Assembly: GCA_012729055.1 (NCBI GenBank)
Contig: JAAYDW010000098.1
Coordinates: forward strand, 1 to 64,000
Direction: 5' to 3'
Origin: Deltaproteobacteria bacterium
GTDB taxonomy: Bacteria > Desulfobacterota > Syntrophia > Syntrophales > Smithellaceae
Length of the DNA stretch: 64,000 nt
Position numbers and translations under genes: made by a program. Under the pieces are notes generated by a model. It searched no databases and was not told the origin of the DNA. It saw only the letters and a program-made list of their open reading frames with translations. Below, piece by piece: positions 45,048 through 53,559 of the stretch. Numbering within the stretch: position 1 is the stretch's first letter; every line of letters begins with the position of its first letter.

Positions 45048-45548
45048 ATGAAAGAGGTAAAGGTTATGAGCATCGCCGACGAGGCTGTGCGCAAAATCAA
45101 GAGAGGCGCTTTTTTAACGGTCAAGTCCGAAGCGGGGCAAAACACCATGACCGTCGGCTGGGCCACTTTCGGCTTCATCTGGCAAAAGCCGATCATGATG
45201 GTGGCGGTTCGCCCCACCCGCCATACCTTCGGAATCATCGAAAAGGCCGCGGACTTCACCGTGACCGTTCCGTCGGGCGACATGACCCGGGAAACCAATT
45301 TTTGCGGCACGAAATCCGGCCGCGACGTGAACAAGTTCGAAGCCTGCAGCCTGAAGATTGCAGACGGACAGAAGACCGTTTCGCCGATCATCGCCGTTCC
45401 GGGCGTTCATCTGGAATGCCGGATCGTCTTTAAGGCCGCCATGGATCCCGCTTTCCTGGACAAGGATTACGACCGGGCTCTGTATCCGCAAAAGGATTAC
45501 CACACGCTGTATTTCGGGGAGATTCTGTCCTGCTACGAAACAGAATAA
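45048..45548 (+). CDS. Flavin reductase / flavoredoxin-like protein
   Basis: This 166-residue flavin-binding protein matches the flavin-reductase-like (flavoredoxin) fold. Features are NTMTVGWATFGFIWQKP near the start, VAVRPTRHTFGIIEKAADFTVTVP, and a cysteine in NFCGTKSGRDVNKF, a pattern common in anaerobes. It probably binds FMN and moves electrons. ATG 45048 is chosen after GGAGGAG. The next gene starts 12 bases later, suggesting co-transcription. Confidence 0.8.
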   Translation: MKEVKVMSIADEAVRKIKRGAFLTVKSEAGQNTMTVGWATFGFIWQKPIMMVAVRPTRHTFGIIEKAADFTVTVPSGDMTRETNFCGTKSGRDVNKFEACSLKIADGQKTVSPIIAVPGVHLECRIVFKAAMDPAFLDKDYDRALYPQKDYHTLYFGEILSCYETE

Positions 45549-45560
45549 GGAGGAGGATCG

Positions 45561-46994
45561 ATGCCCCGCCGTCCGAAGCCGGATTTCGACCGGTTTTTTA
45601 AACCGGAAAGTATTGCCATCATCGGTGTTTCACGCGAGCCGGTGACGTTCGGGGGAACCAGTTTTCTCAAGCGCTATCTGGATGCCGGCTATGCCGGAAG
45701 GCTCTATCCGATAAATCCAAAGGCTCCGGAAACGCTGGGGATCAGGGCCTACCCGACGCTCGCTTCTCTGCCGGAAACGCCGGATCTGGTGATGATCGCG
45801 GTGCGCGCCGACGCGGTGCCTGCCGCGCTTGAAGAATGCGCAAGGCGCGGCGCGCGGCATATTCATGTGCTCACCGCCGGATTCGGCGAAACCCGGACCG
45901 AAGAAGGAAGGCAACTCGAAAGAAAATTGGCCGCCATCGCCCGCGAGCATCACCTGCTGGTCATCGGTCCCAATTGCATGGGGCCTTACTGTCCGTCCGT
46001 TCATCTTACGGCCTGGGGCGCGATTCCCGGGCGCGACGGCAGTCTCGGCGTGATTTCCCAAAGCGGCGGCATTACCCAGCGGTTTACGGAATACATTTCG
46101 TCCTTGGGCGTCGGCATCGGCAAGGCCGTCAGCATCGGCAATGCCTGTGTGCTGGACAGTCCGGACTTCCTCGAATACATGGCTGAGGATGAGGAGATCC
46201 GCCTGATTGCCGTCTATCTGGAAAGCATCGGCGACGGACGGCGCTTCTTCGATCTGGCCCGCGCGGCGACGCCCCACAAGCCTGTTATTCTGCTCAAGGG
46301 CGGCCAGTCCGCAAGCGGCGCGGAGACGGTGGAATCCCACACGGGGCGCCTGGCCGGAAATTCGAGGATGTGGGAGGCCTTTTTTGCGCAGACCGGCGTC
46401 GTGCCTGTTGCCGGCATGAATGAATGGGTCGACGCCTGCCTGGCGTTTTCGCTCTTGCCCTGGACCCGGGGCAAAGGCGTCCTGATCGTCGGCGGGGGCG
46501 GCGGCAACAGCGTGATATTTTCCGACACGTGCATTCGCGCCGGACTTTCCGTCCCGGCCCTGTCGGCGGCCGGGATGAAAAGAATCCGCCCCCTGGTTCC
46601 CGTGGCCGGCAGCATCGCCGGAAATCCGCTGGATTACTGGGCGGTCTTTCTTCAGCCGGAACTTCTTTTTGAAGTGCTCGACATGGCTTATGCGGAGCCG
46701 GAGATTTCGCTGGTCATCGTCGACCGCCTGATTCCGCGCATTGCCTTTCACAGTCCGGACATTTCCGACTCCGTTTCCGAGATTGCCGGTTTCATCAAGG
46801 CTCACCGCCTGGCCAAGCCGACCGTGTTTACCGTGGATTACGACGGGGGCGATCCAGATCTGATCGTGAAGGGATCGGCGCTCCGGAGCCGTTTTTGCGA
46901 AGCGGGCATTCCGGCGTTTCCGTCTTTTGAAAGAGCCGTCGGCGCCCTGGCGCGTTTTGCGAAATACTGCGCCGGCAATTCTGAAAAAAAATGA
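45561..46994 (+). CDS. NDP-forming acyl-CoA synthetase, alpha-subunit-like (second copy)
   Basis: A 477-residue protein with the CoA-binding domain (SIAIIGVSREPVTFGG), the GPNCMGPYCPS region, an ISQSGGI segment and the phosphohistidine H260 in ESHTGRLAG. It resembles the copy at 26381 in layout but clearly differs in sequence. It too has no beta (ATP-grasp) domain. It is flanked by a flavin reductase and an enoyl-CoA hydratase, so it may act on an acyl-CoA made by that pair. A scaffold or CoA-transferase-like role is possible without the partner. Confidence 0.78.
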   Translation: MPRRPKPDFDRFFKPESIAIIGVSREPVTFGGTSFLKRYLDAGYAGRLYPINPKAPETLGIRAYPTLASLPETPDLVMIAVRADAVPAALEECARRGARHIHVLTAGFGETRTEEGRQLERKLAAIAREHHLLVIGPNCMGPYCPSVHLTAWGAIPGRDGSLGVISQSGGITQRFTEYISSLGVGIGKAVSIGNACVLDSPDFLEYMAEDEEIRLIAVYLESIGDGRRFFDLARAATPHKPVILLKGGQSASGAETVESHTGRLAGNSRMWEAFFAQTGVVPVAGMNEWVDACLAFSLLPWTRGKGVLIVGGGGGNSVIFSDTCIRAGLSVPALSAAGMKRIRPLVPVAGSIAGNPLDYWAVFLQPELLFEVLDMAYAEPEISLVIVDRLIPRIAFHSPDISDSVSEIAGFIKAHRLAKPTVFTVDYDGGDPDLIVKGSALRSRFCEAGIPAFPSFERAVGALARFAKYCAGNSEKK

Positions 46995-47027
46995 TCAAAA
47001 AAAATTTGTCATAAGAAGGAGAAGAAC

Positions 47028-47816
47028 ATGTTCACGTATCACGACGTTTTGCTGGAAGTGAAAGAAAAGATCGCCACCGTGACCCTCAACCGGCCGAAGG
47101 CGAGAAACGCCTTCAACGCGGGAATTCTGCAGGGCCTGTACGAAGCGGCAAAGCACATTGTGGATGACCCGTCCGTCGGCGTGGTCATCCTGACCGGCGC
47201 GGGCGACCAGTCCTTTTGCGCGGGCATCGACCTGAAGATGGTCGCGGCGGGAGAAGACCTGGCGGGCGACAGAAAGCGCCACGACCGCTTCGGCCACATT
47301 CAGATTTACCGGGACTGCTTCACGGCTTACGAGAAGCTTCCTGTGCCGGTGATAGCGGCCGTAAACGGCTTTTGTTTCGGCGCGGGGCTGGAACTGGCGC
47401 TGGGCTGCGACATCCGTCTCGCGGACGAGTCGGCGCTCTTTTCCATTCCGGAAGTCCAGTTGGGCATCATTCCCGACGGCGGCGGCACGCAGCGTCTTCC
47501 CCGGGTTGTGGGCGTCGGCAAGGCCAAGGAGCTCATTTACACGGGGCGGCGGATCGACGCGCAGGAAGCCCTGCGGATCGGTCTGGTCGAGCATGTTTAT
47601 CCGAAATCCCGCCTGATGGAGGAGGCGCTCACGATGGCGCGGGAAATCGTTCAAAACGGAGAGCCGGTCATCGGCTGCAAGCGGGCGATCAACATTGCGA
47701 TGAACTACTCTTCCGATGTGGGCCTCTTGTTCGAATCGTCCACGCAGCAGGCGTATCTGCAGGCTTTTCAGCAGGGCGCCGGCCGGATGATCAAAAAGGT
47801 AAAAGATGAAAAATAG
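47028..47816 (+). CDS. Enoyl-CoA hydratase/isomerase
   Basis: The 262-residue crotonase-family protein has the oxyanion-hole segment SFCAGIDLKMV, the NGFCFGAGLELALGCDIRLAD block and IPEVQLGIIPDGGGTQRLP. Both catalytic glutamates of classic hydratases have counterparts (AGLELA and IPEVQ). It likely hydrates trans-2-enoyl-CoA in beta-oxidation. It lies 33 bases after the synthetase subunit with an AGAAGGAG site. The substrate range is unknown. Confidence 0.9.
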   Translation: MFTYHDVLLEVKEKIATVTLNRPKARNAFNAGILQGLYEAAKHIVDDPSVGVVILTGAGDQSFCAGIDLKMVAAGEDLAGDRKRHDRFGHIQIYRDCFTAYEKLPVPVIAAVNGFCFGAGLELALGCDIRLADESALFSIPEVQLGIIPDGGGTQRLPRVVGVGKAKELIYTGRRIDAQEALRIGLVEHVYPKSRLMEEALTMAREIVQNGEPVIGCKRAINIAMNYSSDVGLLFESSTQQAYLQAFQQGAGRMIKKVKDEK

Positions 47817-47890
47817 CGGCGCTGATTTCCGCCGGATAGAGGACTTCGGCCCGGCCGCCTGAGAAAGAATGTTCCGGCGACGGACAGGTC

Positions 47891-49879
47891 TTACGCCGTC
47901 CGGCCGATAGCCAGGCGCGCTTTTTCAATGCAGGCGATCAACTCCTGCATGTCCTTTTCTTCCACGAAAGGCGACATGACGAAAGACTTGAGGGCCAGCA
48001 CAGGTTCGCCGCAGGCCGCCGTCCGGTAATGGCTGGTGAGCGACAGGGCGAATCCCTCTTCCTGCTCCATCTGGCGGTGCAACTCGTCAAACAATTTCTG
48101 ATTGTAGGCATTGTTCCGCGCGAGGCTTTCGGCCGCCTGCGGATCGGTCAGTTCGTCGGAGAAAACCGCCTTGGCGTCCACGCCGTCCGGGTAAGCCCGA
48201 AAAAGCGTCACCGGTCCGTAGTTGTAGTCGTTCACCTGGCACATGGCCGGATGCTCGTCGAGACGCAGCCGCAGCACTTCGGCCATGGTGACCAGATGGC
48301 CCAGGAGCGCCCGGTAGCCTTCCTTGCCGAACAGTTTCAGATTCGCCAGGGCCGCCAGGACCGATCCGCCGGACCGCGACGTCTCCAGCGTGAAGACGCC
48401 GGGATGATAATGGCCGAACTGGAACAGGTAAGGCATCAGGCCGGTATCCCGGCTGATGCGGCCGAGATCGTCCTTGTTTTTGCACAAAACCATGCTCGAC
48501 ACGTAGGGGCCGAACCCCGTCTTGTGAAAATCAAGGCCCACGGAATCGGCGCGCCCCAGCGCGCTCATGTTGACCTGCGTATCCCACAGGCAGCGCAGGG
48601 CGCGGGCGTTGAATCCCAGCGGATTCGCGTCGAAGTCGTAATCATTGAAGACCGACCAGGCCCAGCCGATGACGGCGTCGGCATGAATGTGGGGCAGGTA
48701 GGGCAGGCGGTATTCCGCGGCCAGACGGTCGCGCAGGCCGGTGATGTACTGAAGGTTGTCGATGCCGAAGGCGTCGGTGGTGCCCATGGTGGCAATGATT
48801 GCGGCGATTTTTTCGCCGCGCTCCAGAATGCGCCGCAGGCCGTCTTCGAGTGCGGTAGGATCCATGGAATTGTCGGCGTCGGTCGGAATGGTGACGAGGT
48901 TGTCCGTTCCAATGCCCAGCCAGCCCAGCACATTGAGCTTGGCGTAGTGGGCGGCGGACGAGGCCACCAGCTTCAGCGGCTCGGAAACGCCGCGGCTGAA
49001 GGCGCCGGGACAGGCCTTTTCGACGCCGAGCTTGACGCCGTAAAGGATTGTGCCCGTGCCGCCGAAGGTGCAGAAGCCCGCGGCCTGGTCCGGATCGTAG
49101 CCGACCAGCGACGCGCACATGGCCGCCGTTTCGATTTCCGCCAGTCCGACGCGGTAGCTGTATTCATCCCAGATGATGTTCGGATTGTAGATGGCGCCGA
49201 AAAGATTGCCGATCACAGCCGGAATCGTCGTCGGGGGAACGACGTTTTCCTGCGTGTGCGGATGACTCCAGATGAAACCGCCCTGCATGTATTCGGCGAG
49301 GGCGGCGACGGTTTCGGCAACGCCCGACATACGTTCCGGAACCTGCTTTCTACGGGCCTGGCTGTAGTCGATCGGCTCACGCAGCCCCAGGTAGGGCCGT
49401 CCGGTTTTGAGACGGTCGATCTGCCCCAGTCCGTCGGCGACCGAAGCGATGAACGCTGCATCGGCGTCCGGCGAAGGAAAGGCAGCGCGCAGCAGAGGCA
49501 GAAGTTCATCGCAGGTTCTGCCCACGGCGGCCGGATGGCCGGCCGTCGGACGAACCCCGGTGGAAAAGTTGTCCAGCAGGCCGGAAAGTTCCAGCACCTG
49601 ACGGACGGCCGGGCCGGCCTGCGCCAGCCGCAACGGCAACAGCGTGTGCGACGGGCCGGACAATGAGCGGGACGCGGCCGTTTTCATCAGAAAGAGAAGC
49701 GAGCGGATGCCGGCGCTCGAGATGTACTGCAGACGGGAAAAATCGAGGACAACCTGGCGCCGGCTTTCCCGCACGAGGGCGCCGACGGCTTCTTCAAACG
49801 CCTTGGCCGAGGCGACGTCCAGCCGGCCGGCGCATTTTACCGTAATGCGGGTGGCTCGTGTTTCTACTGAAATGTCCAT
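47891..49879 (-). CDS. STAS domain fused to group II PLP-dependent decarboxylase
   Basis: The 662-residue protein joins two domains that I do not know as a usual pair. Residues 1-105 are a STAS domain of anti-sigma-factor-antagonist type (AGRLDVASAKAFEEAVGAL, then VLDFSRLQYISSAGIRSLL), with serines 54-55 at the normal phosphorylation site. Residues about 115-662 are a group II decarboxylase with HADAVIGWAW and the PLP lysine K453 in DFHKTGFG. Substrates of that family include glutamate, aspartate, tyrosine and diaminobutyrate. The single frame has its only good ribosome site (AAAGGAA) before the STAS part. It sits 52 bases after nadB. Confidence 0.85.
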   Translation of the reverse strand: MDISVETRATRITVKCAGRLDVASAKAFEEAVGALVRESRRQVVLDFSRLQYISSAGIRSLLFLMKTAASRSLSGPSHTLLPLRLAQAGPAVRQVLELSGLLDNFSTGVRPTAGHPAAVGRTCDELLPLLRAAFPSPDADAAFIASVADGLGQIDRLKTGRPYLGLREPIDYSQARRKQVPERMSGVAETVAALAEYMQGGFIWSHPHTQENVVPPTTIPAVIGNLFGAIYNPNIIWDEYSYRVGLAEIETAAMCASLVGYDPDQAAGFCTFGGTGTILYGVKLGVEKACPGAFSRGVSEPLKLVASSAAHYAKLNVLGWLGIGTDNLVTIPTDADNSMDPTALEDGLRRILERGEKIAAIIATMGTTDAFGIDNLQYITGLRDRLAAEYRLPYLPHIHADAVIGWAWSVFNDYDFDANPLGFNARALRCLWDTQVNMSALGRADSVGLDFHKTGFGPYVSSMVLCKNKDDLGRISRDTGLMPYLFQFGHYHPGVFTLETSRSGGSVLAALANLKLFGKEGYRALLGHLVTMAEVLRLRLDEHPAMCQVNDYNYGPVTLFRAYPDGVDAKAVFSDELTDPQAAESLARNNAYNQKLFDELHRQMEQEEGFALSLTSHYRTAACGEPVLALKSFVMSPFVEEKDMQELIACIEKARLAIGRTA

Positions 49880-49931
49880 GGCAGATTCCTTTCCGCGTGG
49901 AGTGTGGATTCAGAAAACAAGGAAACGGGAG

Positions 49932-51521
49932 TCAGTTCCTGATTAGAATAGTGTCTTTTAGAAAGGCGTCATCGATTTGGGGGTAATCCATGGTGTAGTG
50001 CAGGCCGCGGCTTTCCTTGCGCGCGCGAGCGCTCTGCACAATGAGTTTGGCGACGGTCGTGATGTTGCGCAGTTCGATCAGATCCTTGGTGACCCTGTAG
50101 TTCCAGTAGTATTCGTGGATTTCCTTCTGGATCATGGCGATGCGGCGCTCGGCGCGCTCCAGGCGCTTGTCCGAGCGGACGATGCCCACGTAGTTCCACA
50201 TGCAACGGCGAATTTCCTCCCAGTTGTTGGTGACCACGATGGTGTCGTCGCTTTCCGAGCTGTTCACCGGGTCCCACGGCCGGATGGGAACCGTGCTCAT
50301 CTCCGTTTGCCGAAACGATTTGGCGATTTTCGTGAAAACCCGGTGGGAAAAGACCAGGGCTTCCAGAAGCGAGTTGCTCGCCAGACGGTTTGCGCCGTGA
50401 AGCCCCGTACAGGAAACTTCGCCGCACGCAAACAGGTTGTCGATCGAGGTCTTGCCGTCGGCGTCCACCGCGACGCCGCCGCAGATGTAGTGCGCCGCCG
50501 GCGCGATGGGAATGGGCTGCTGGGCCATGTCGATGCCGTATTCCAGGCATTTGCCGTAGATGTTGGGAAAGCGGTCCATCAGAAAATCCCGGCTGCGGTG
50601 CGTGATGTCCAGAAGAACGTATTCGTCGCCGGAGCGCTTGATTTCCGTATCGATGGCCTTGGCCACGATATCGCGGGGCGCGAGGCTCTTCATCGGATGG
50701 TACTTTTCCATGAAGGTTTCGCCGTTCTTTAAGCGCAAAACGCCGCCTTCGCCCCGGACGGCTTCGCTGATCAGAAAGGCCTTGGCTTCCGGATGAAAAA
50801 GGCAGGTGGGGTGAAACTGGATGAATTCCATGTTGGAGATTTTCGCCCCCGCCCGGTAAGCCATGGCGATGCCGTCGCCCGTGGCGATGTCCGGATTGGT
50901 GGTGATGAGATAAACCTTGCCCGCGCCGCCGGTCGACAGGATCGTGTATTTGGCGCGATACGTGTGGATTTCGCCCCGGTTGATGTCGAGCACGTAGGCG
51001 CCCAGACAGTTGATGGTCCGGCCCTGGGCGTCTTTCTGCAGGATCAGATCGATGCCGATGTGGTTTTCGTAGATGGCGACGTTTTTCAGGCCGGCGACTT
51101 TATCGTGAAGCGCCCGCTCGATTTCACGGCCGGTGAGGTCCTTGGCATGCAGAACGCGGCGTTTATGGTGACCGCCTTCCTGTCCGAGATCGTACGCGTG
51201 AGGGGACTCTTCCGATTTGGTGAAATTGACGCCCCATTCCACAAGCTCCTGAATGCGCGGAGGCGCTTCGCGGACGACGAAGTTCACGACGTCCTTGTGG
51301 CAGAGGCCGGCGCCGCAGTCCAGCGTATCGGCGATATGCTCTTCAAAACTGTCGGTTTTGTCCGTCACCGCGGCAATGCCGCCCTGGGCGTAGTTGGTGT
51401 TGGATTCCGATTTTTCCTTTTTCGTGACGATGGCCACCGATCCGAGACGGGCGACCTTGATGGCCAGGCTTAAACCTGCTATTCCGCTGCCGATGATGAG
51501 AAAGTCCGTTTTGATTTCCAT
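49932..51521 (-). CDS. nadB: L-aspartate oxidase
   Basis: A 529-residue flavoprotein that oxidises aspartate to iminoaspartate, the first step of NAD synthesis. FAD binding is by IIGSGIAGLSLAIK. The family loop NTNYAQGGIAAVTD, the HHKRRVLHAKDLTGREIERAL block and the late GEVSCTGLHGANRLASNSLLEALVF all fit. It can use fumarate as acceptor in anaerobes. It is transcribed from a shared region with tsaD. nadA and nadC are not adjacent. The STAS-decarboxylase gene follows. Confidence 0.93.
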   Translation of the reverse strand: MEIKTDFLIIGSGIAGLSLAIKVARLGSVAIVTKKEKSESNTNYAQGGIAAVTDKTDSFEEHIADTLDCGAGLCHKDVVNFVVREAPPRIQELVEWGVNFTKSEESPHAYDLGQEGGHHKRRVLHAKDLTGREIERALHDKVAGLKNVAIYENHIGIDLILQKDAQGRTINCLGAYVLDINRGEIHTYRAKYTILSTGGAGKVYLITTNPDIATGDGIAMAYRAGAKISNMEFIQFHPTCLFHPEAKAFLISEAVRGEGGVLRLKNGETFMEKYHPMKSLAPRDIVAKAIDTEIKRSGDEYVLLDITHRSRDFLMDRFPNIYGKCLEYGIDMAQQPIPIAPAAHYICGGVAVDADGKTSIDNLFACGEVSCTGLHGANRLASNSLLEALVFSHRVFTKIAKSFRQTEMSTVPIRPWDPVNSSESDDTIVVTNNWEEIRRCMWNYVGIVRSDKRLERAERRIAMIQKEIHEYYWNYRVTKDLIELRNITTVAKLIVQSARARKESRGLHYTMDYPQIDDAFLKDTILIRN

Positions 51522-51559
51522 GGGTAAGAGTTCCGCTTCGCAAATGAGCCAAAAGTTTG

Positions 51560-51588
51560 TTTACAAATTCCGGAGGCTTTTATATAAG
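51560..51588 (+). promoter_or_regulatory. Probable promoter for tsaD
   Basis: TTTACA (51560-51565), a 17-base spacer and TATAAG (51583-51588) predict transcription from about 51595, 40 bases before the TTG start. The -10 shares bases with the divergent nadB promoter. Confidence 0.45.
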
Positions 51589-51608
51589 CGTTTTGAACGG
51601 TTTGTAAA
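51581..51608 (-). promoter_or_regulatory. Probable promoter for nadB
   Basis: On the minus strand TTTACA (51608-51603), a 16-base spacer and TATATA (51586-51581) precede nadB by about 55 bases. The two divergent promoters overlap at the palindromic TTATATAA. Confidence 0.45.
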
Positions 51609-51634
51609 GAAAATTATCATGAAAGGTTTAAATT

Positions 51635-52654
51635 TTGCTGGTTTTAGGCATCGAATCATCCTGCGATGAAACGGCGGCGGCAATTGTCTCGGACGGGAAG
51701 CTGCTTTCCAACATCATCGCTTCGCAAATCAAGGACCACAGCGCTTACGGCGGCGTGGTGCCGGAAATCGCCTCGCGCAAGCATCTGGAAGCCATCACCT
51801 ATGTGATCAGCCGGGCGCTGGCAGAGGCGGAGGTTTCGCTTGGCGAACTGGAGGGCATTGCGGTGACGAGAGGTCCCGGACTGATCGGATCGCTGCTGGT
51901 CGGCCTTTCCGCCGCCAAGGCGCTGGCCTACGGTCTGGGGTTGCCGTTTGTCGGCGTCAACCATCTGGAAGGCCATATCATGGCGTCCTTTCTATCGGAG
52001 CCCCGGCCGCAGTTTCCCTTTGCCGCGCTGGTTGTTTCCGGCGGGCATACGAACGTGTACCGGGTCGGAAATTACCACGATTTCCAACTGCTGGGCCAGA
52101 CGCGCGACGATGCGGCCGGAGAAGCTTTCGACAAGGCGGCCAAACTGCTCGACCTGGGCTATCCGGGCGGCGTCGTGATCGACAAGCTGGCCCAAAAGGG
52201 CAATCCGGCCGCGTATCCCTTTCCGCGGGCCATGAAGGATTCTCCGGATTTCAGCTTCAGCGGCTTGAAGACGTCGCTGCTCGTCATGCTGAAAAAGCGC
52301 GGTAAGCCCTTCGGTGAAGAGGAACTGCCGGACGTGGTGGCGAGCTACCAGGAGGCCATCATGGACGTCCTGGTGGAAAAAACCGTTCGGGCGGCCCGGG
52401 AAAACAACATCTCCCGGATCGTCGTCTGCGGCGGCGTCGCCGCCAACAGCCGCCTGCGGCTGCGTTTCGCCGACGCGGCGGCCGCAGCCGGCATGACCCT
52501 GTTCATTCCGCCCATGGTGTTGTGTACGGACAACGCCGCCATGATTGCGGCGCTGGGTGAAATCGTCCTCAAAAGCGGACGCCGGGATTCCCTGGCTTTA
52601 AACGCCGTTTCCCGCTGGCCGCTTGCAGCCGCTCCCGCAAGGGGAGAGGCTTAA
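51635..52654 (+). CDS. tsaD: tRNA N6-adenosine threonylcarbamoyltransferase TsaD
   Basis: This 339-residue ASKHA-fold protein transfers threonylcarbamoyl to A37 of ANN-decoding tRNAs. Key signs are IESSCDETAAAIV, the metal-binding VNHLEGHIMASFL (HxxxH) and VSGGHTNVYRV, plus VVCGGVAANSRLR and FIPPMVLCTDNAAMIA near the end. It starts with TTG, since no in-frame ATG exists and AAAGG lies upstream. KsgA follows 3 bases later. TsaB, TsaC and TsaE are not in the window. Confidence 0.93.
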   Translation: MLVLGIESSCDETAAAIVSDGKLLSNIIASQIKDHSAYGGVVPEIASRKHLEAITYVISRALAEAEVSLGELEGIAVTRGPGLIGSLLVGLSAAKALAYGLGLPFVGVNHLEGHIMASFLSEPRPQFPFAALVVSGGHTNVYRVGNYHDFQLLGQTRDDAAGEAFDKAAKLLDLGYPGGVVIDKLAQKGNPAAYPFPRAMKDSPDFSFSGLKTSLLVMLKKRGKPFGEEELPDVVASYQEAIMDVLVEKTVRAARENNISRIVVCGGVAANSRLRLRFADAAAAAGMTLFIPPMVLCTDNAAMIAALGEIVLKSGRRDSLALNAVSRWPLAAAPARGEA

Positions 52655-52657
52655 AGG

Positions 52658-53524
52658 GTGGAACTTGTGACGACTCCCCGAGACATTCTGCGGCGCTACG
52701 ACATCCGCCCAAGCAAAAAACTGAGCCAGTCTTTTCTCGTGGACGGCAATACGATTTCCAAAATTGCCGCCGCGGGCCGGATCTCGCCTGTGGATGTGGT
52801 CGTTGAAATCGGCGCGGGTATCGGTGTCATGACGCGGGATATCGCTTGTGCGGCCGGGCAGGTTATTGCCGTGGAACTTGACCCCCGGCTGGTGGAAATT
52901 CTTCAGGACCAGTTTGCGGGGGATGACCATGTGGAAATTATTGCCGGAGATATTTTAAAATTCGACTTCTCTTCCAAATCAAATCAATACAAGTCAAAAA
53001 TTAAAGTGATGGGTAATGTTCCCTACAACATTTCGAGTCCGGTTATTTTCCATTTGGTGGAGTCCCGCAAGGTCATCAGCGACTTTACCCTGATGCTGCA
53101 AAAGGAAGTGGTTGAAAGACTGATCTCATTGCCGGGCCATAAATCGTACGGCGTGCCTTCCGTTTTGCTGCAGATGTACGCGGAAGTGGAAAGGCTTTTC
53201 GATGTATCGGCAAACTGTTTTTATCCCAGGCCGAAAGTTGAGTCCGCCGTCATTTCCGGAACGTTTCGCAAACGCCCACTTTTTGAACTGGACGACGAAG
53301 CTTTTTTCCGGCGCCTGGTGAAAGCGTCGTTTGCGCAGCGGCGGAAAATGCTCTCCAATAATCTGAAAAGCGCGTCGTTATTGGAAGGCCTGACGCCTTC
53401 CCGTTTGGAAGACGCGCTTCGCGAAGCGGCGATCGACGGAAAGAGACGCGGCGAAACGCTTAGCCTGCAGGAATTCGCCCGCCTGGCCAATATCCTGAAA
53501 TATCGTTTGACTAACCCCCGCTGA
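52658..53524 (+). CDS. rsmA: 16S rRNA dimethyladenosine transferase KsgA/RsmA
   Basis: The 288-residue enzyme dimethylates A1518 and A1519 of 16S rRNA. It has the SAM loop VEIGAGIGVMT, KKLSQSFLVDGNTI at the N-terminus and NVPYNISSPV, the N-x-P-Y adenine-binding motif. The C-terminal region VKASFAQRRKMLSNNL is typical. The start is a GTG at 52658. A short gap of about 35 bases leads to miaB. Confidence 0.93.
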   Translation: MELVTTPRDILRRYDIRPSKKLSQSFLVDGNTISKIAAAGRISPVDVVVEIGAGIGVMTRDIACAAGQVIAVELDPRLVEILQDQFAGDDHVEIIAGDILKFDFSSKSNQYKSKIKVMGNVPYNISSPVIFHLVESRKVISDFTLMLQKEVVERLISLPGHKSYGVPSVLLQMYAEVERLFDVSANCFYPRPKVESAVISGTFRKRPLFELDDEAFFRRLVKASFAQRRKMLSNNLKSASLLEGLTPSRLEDALREAAIDGKRRGETLSLQEFARLANILKYRLTNPR

Positions 53525-53559
53525 CATATTAATACGCTCGGCAAAAGGCAAGCATTCGG

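Noticed and set aside
48029-49666. Plus-strand open frame of 545 codons
   Set aside because: It is antisense to the STAS-decarboxylase gene and has no recognisable domain.
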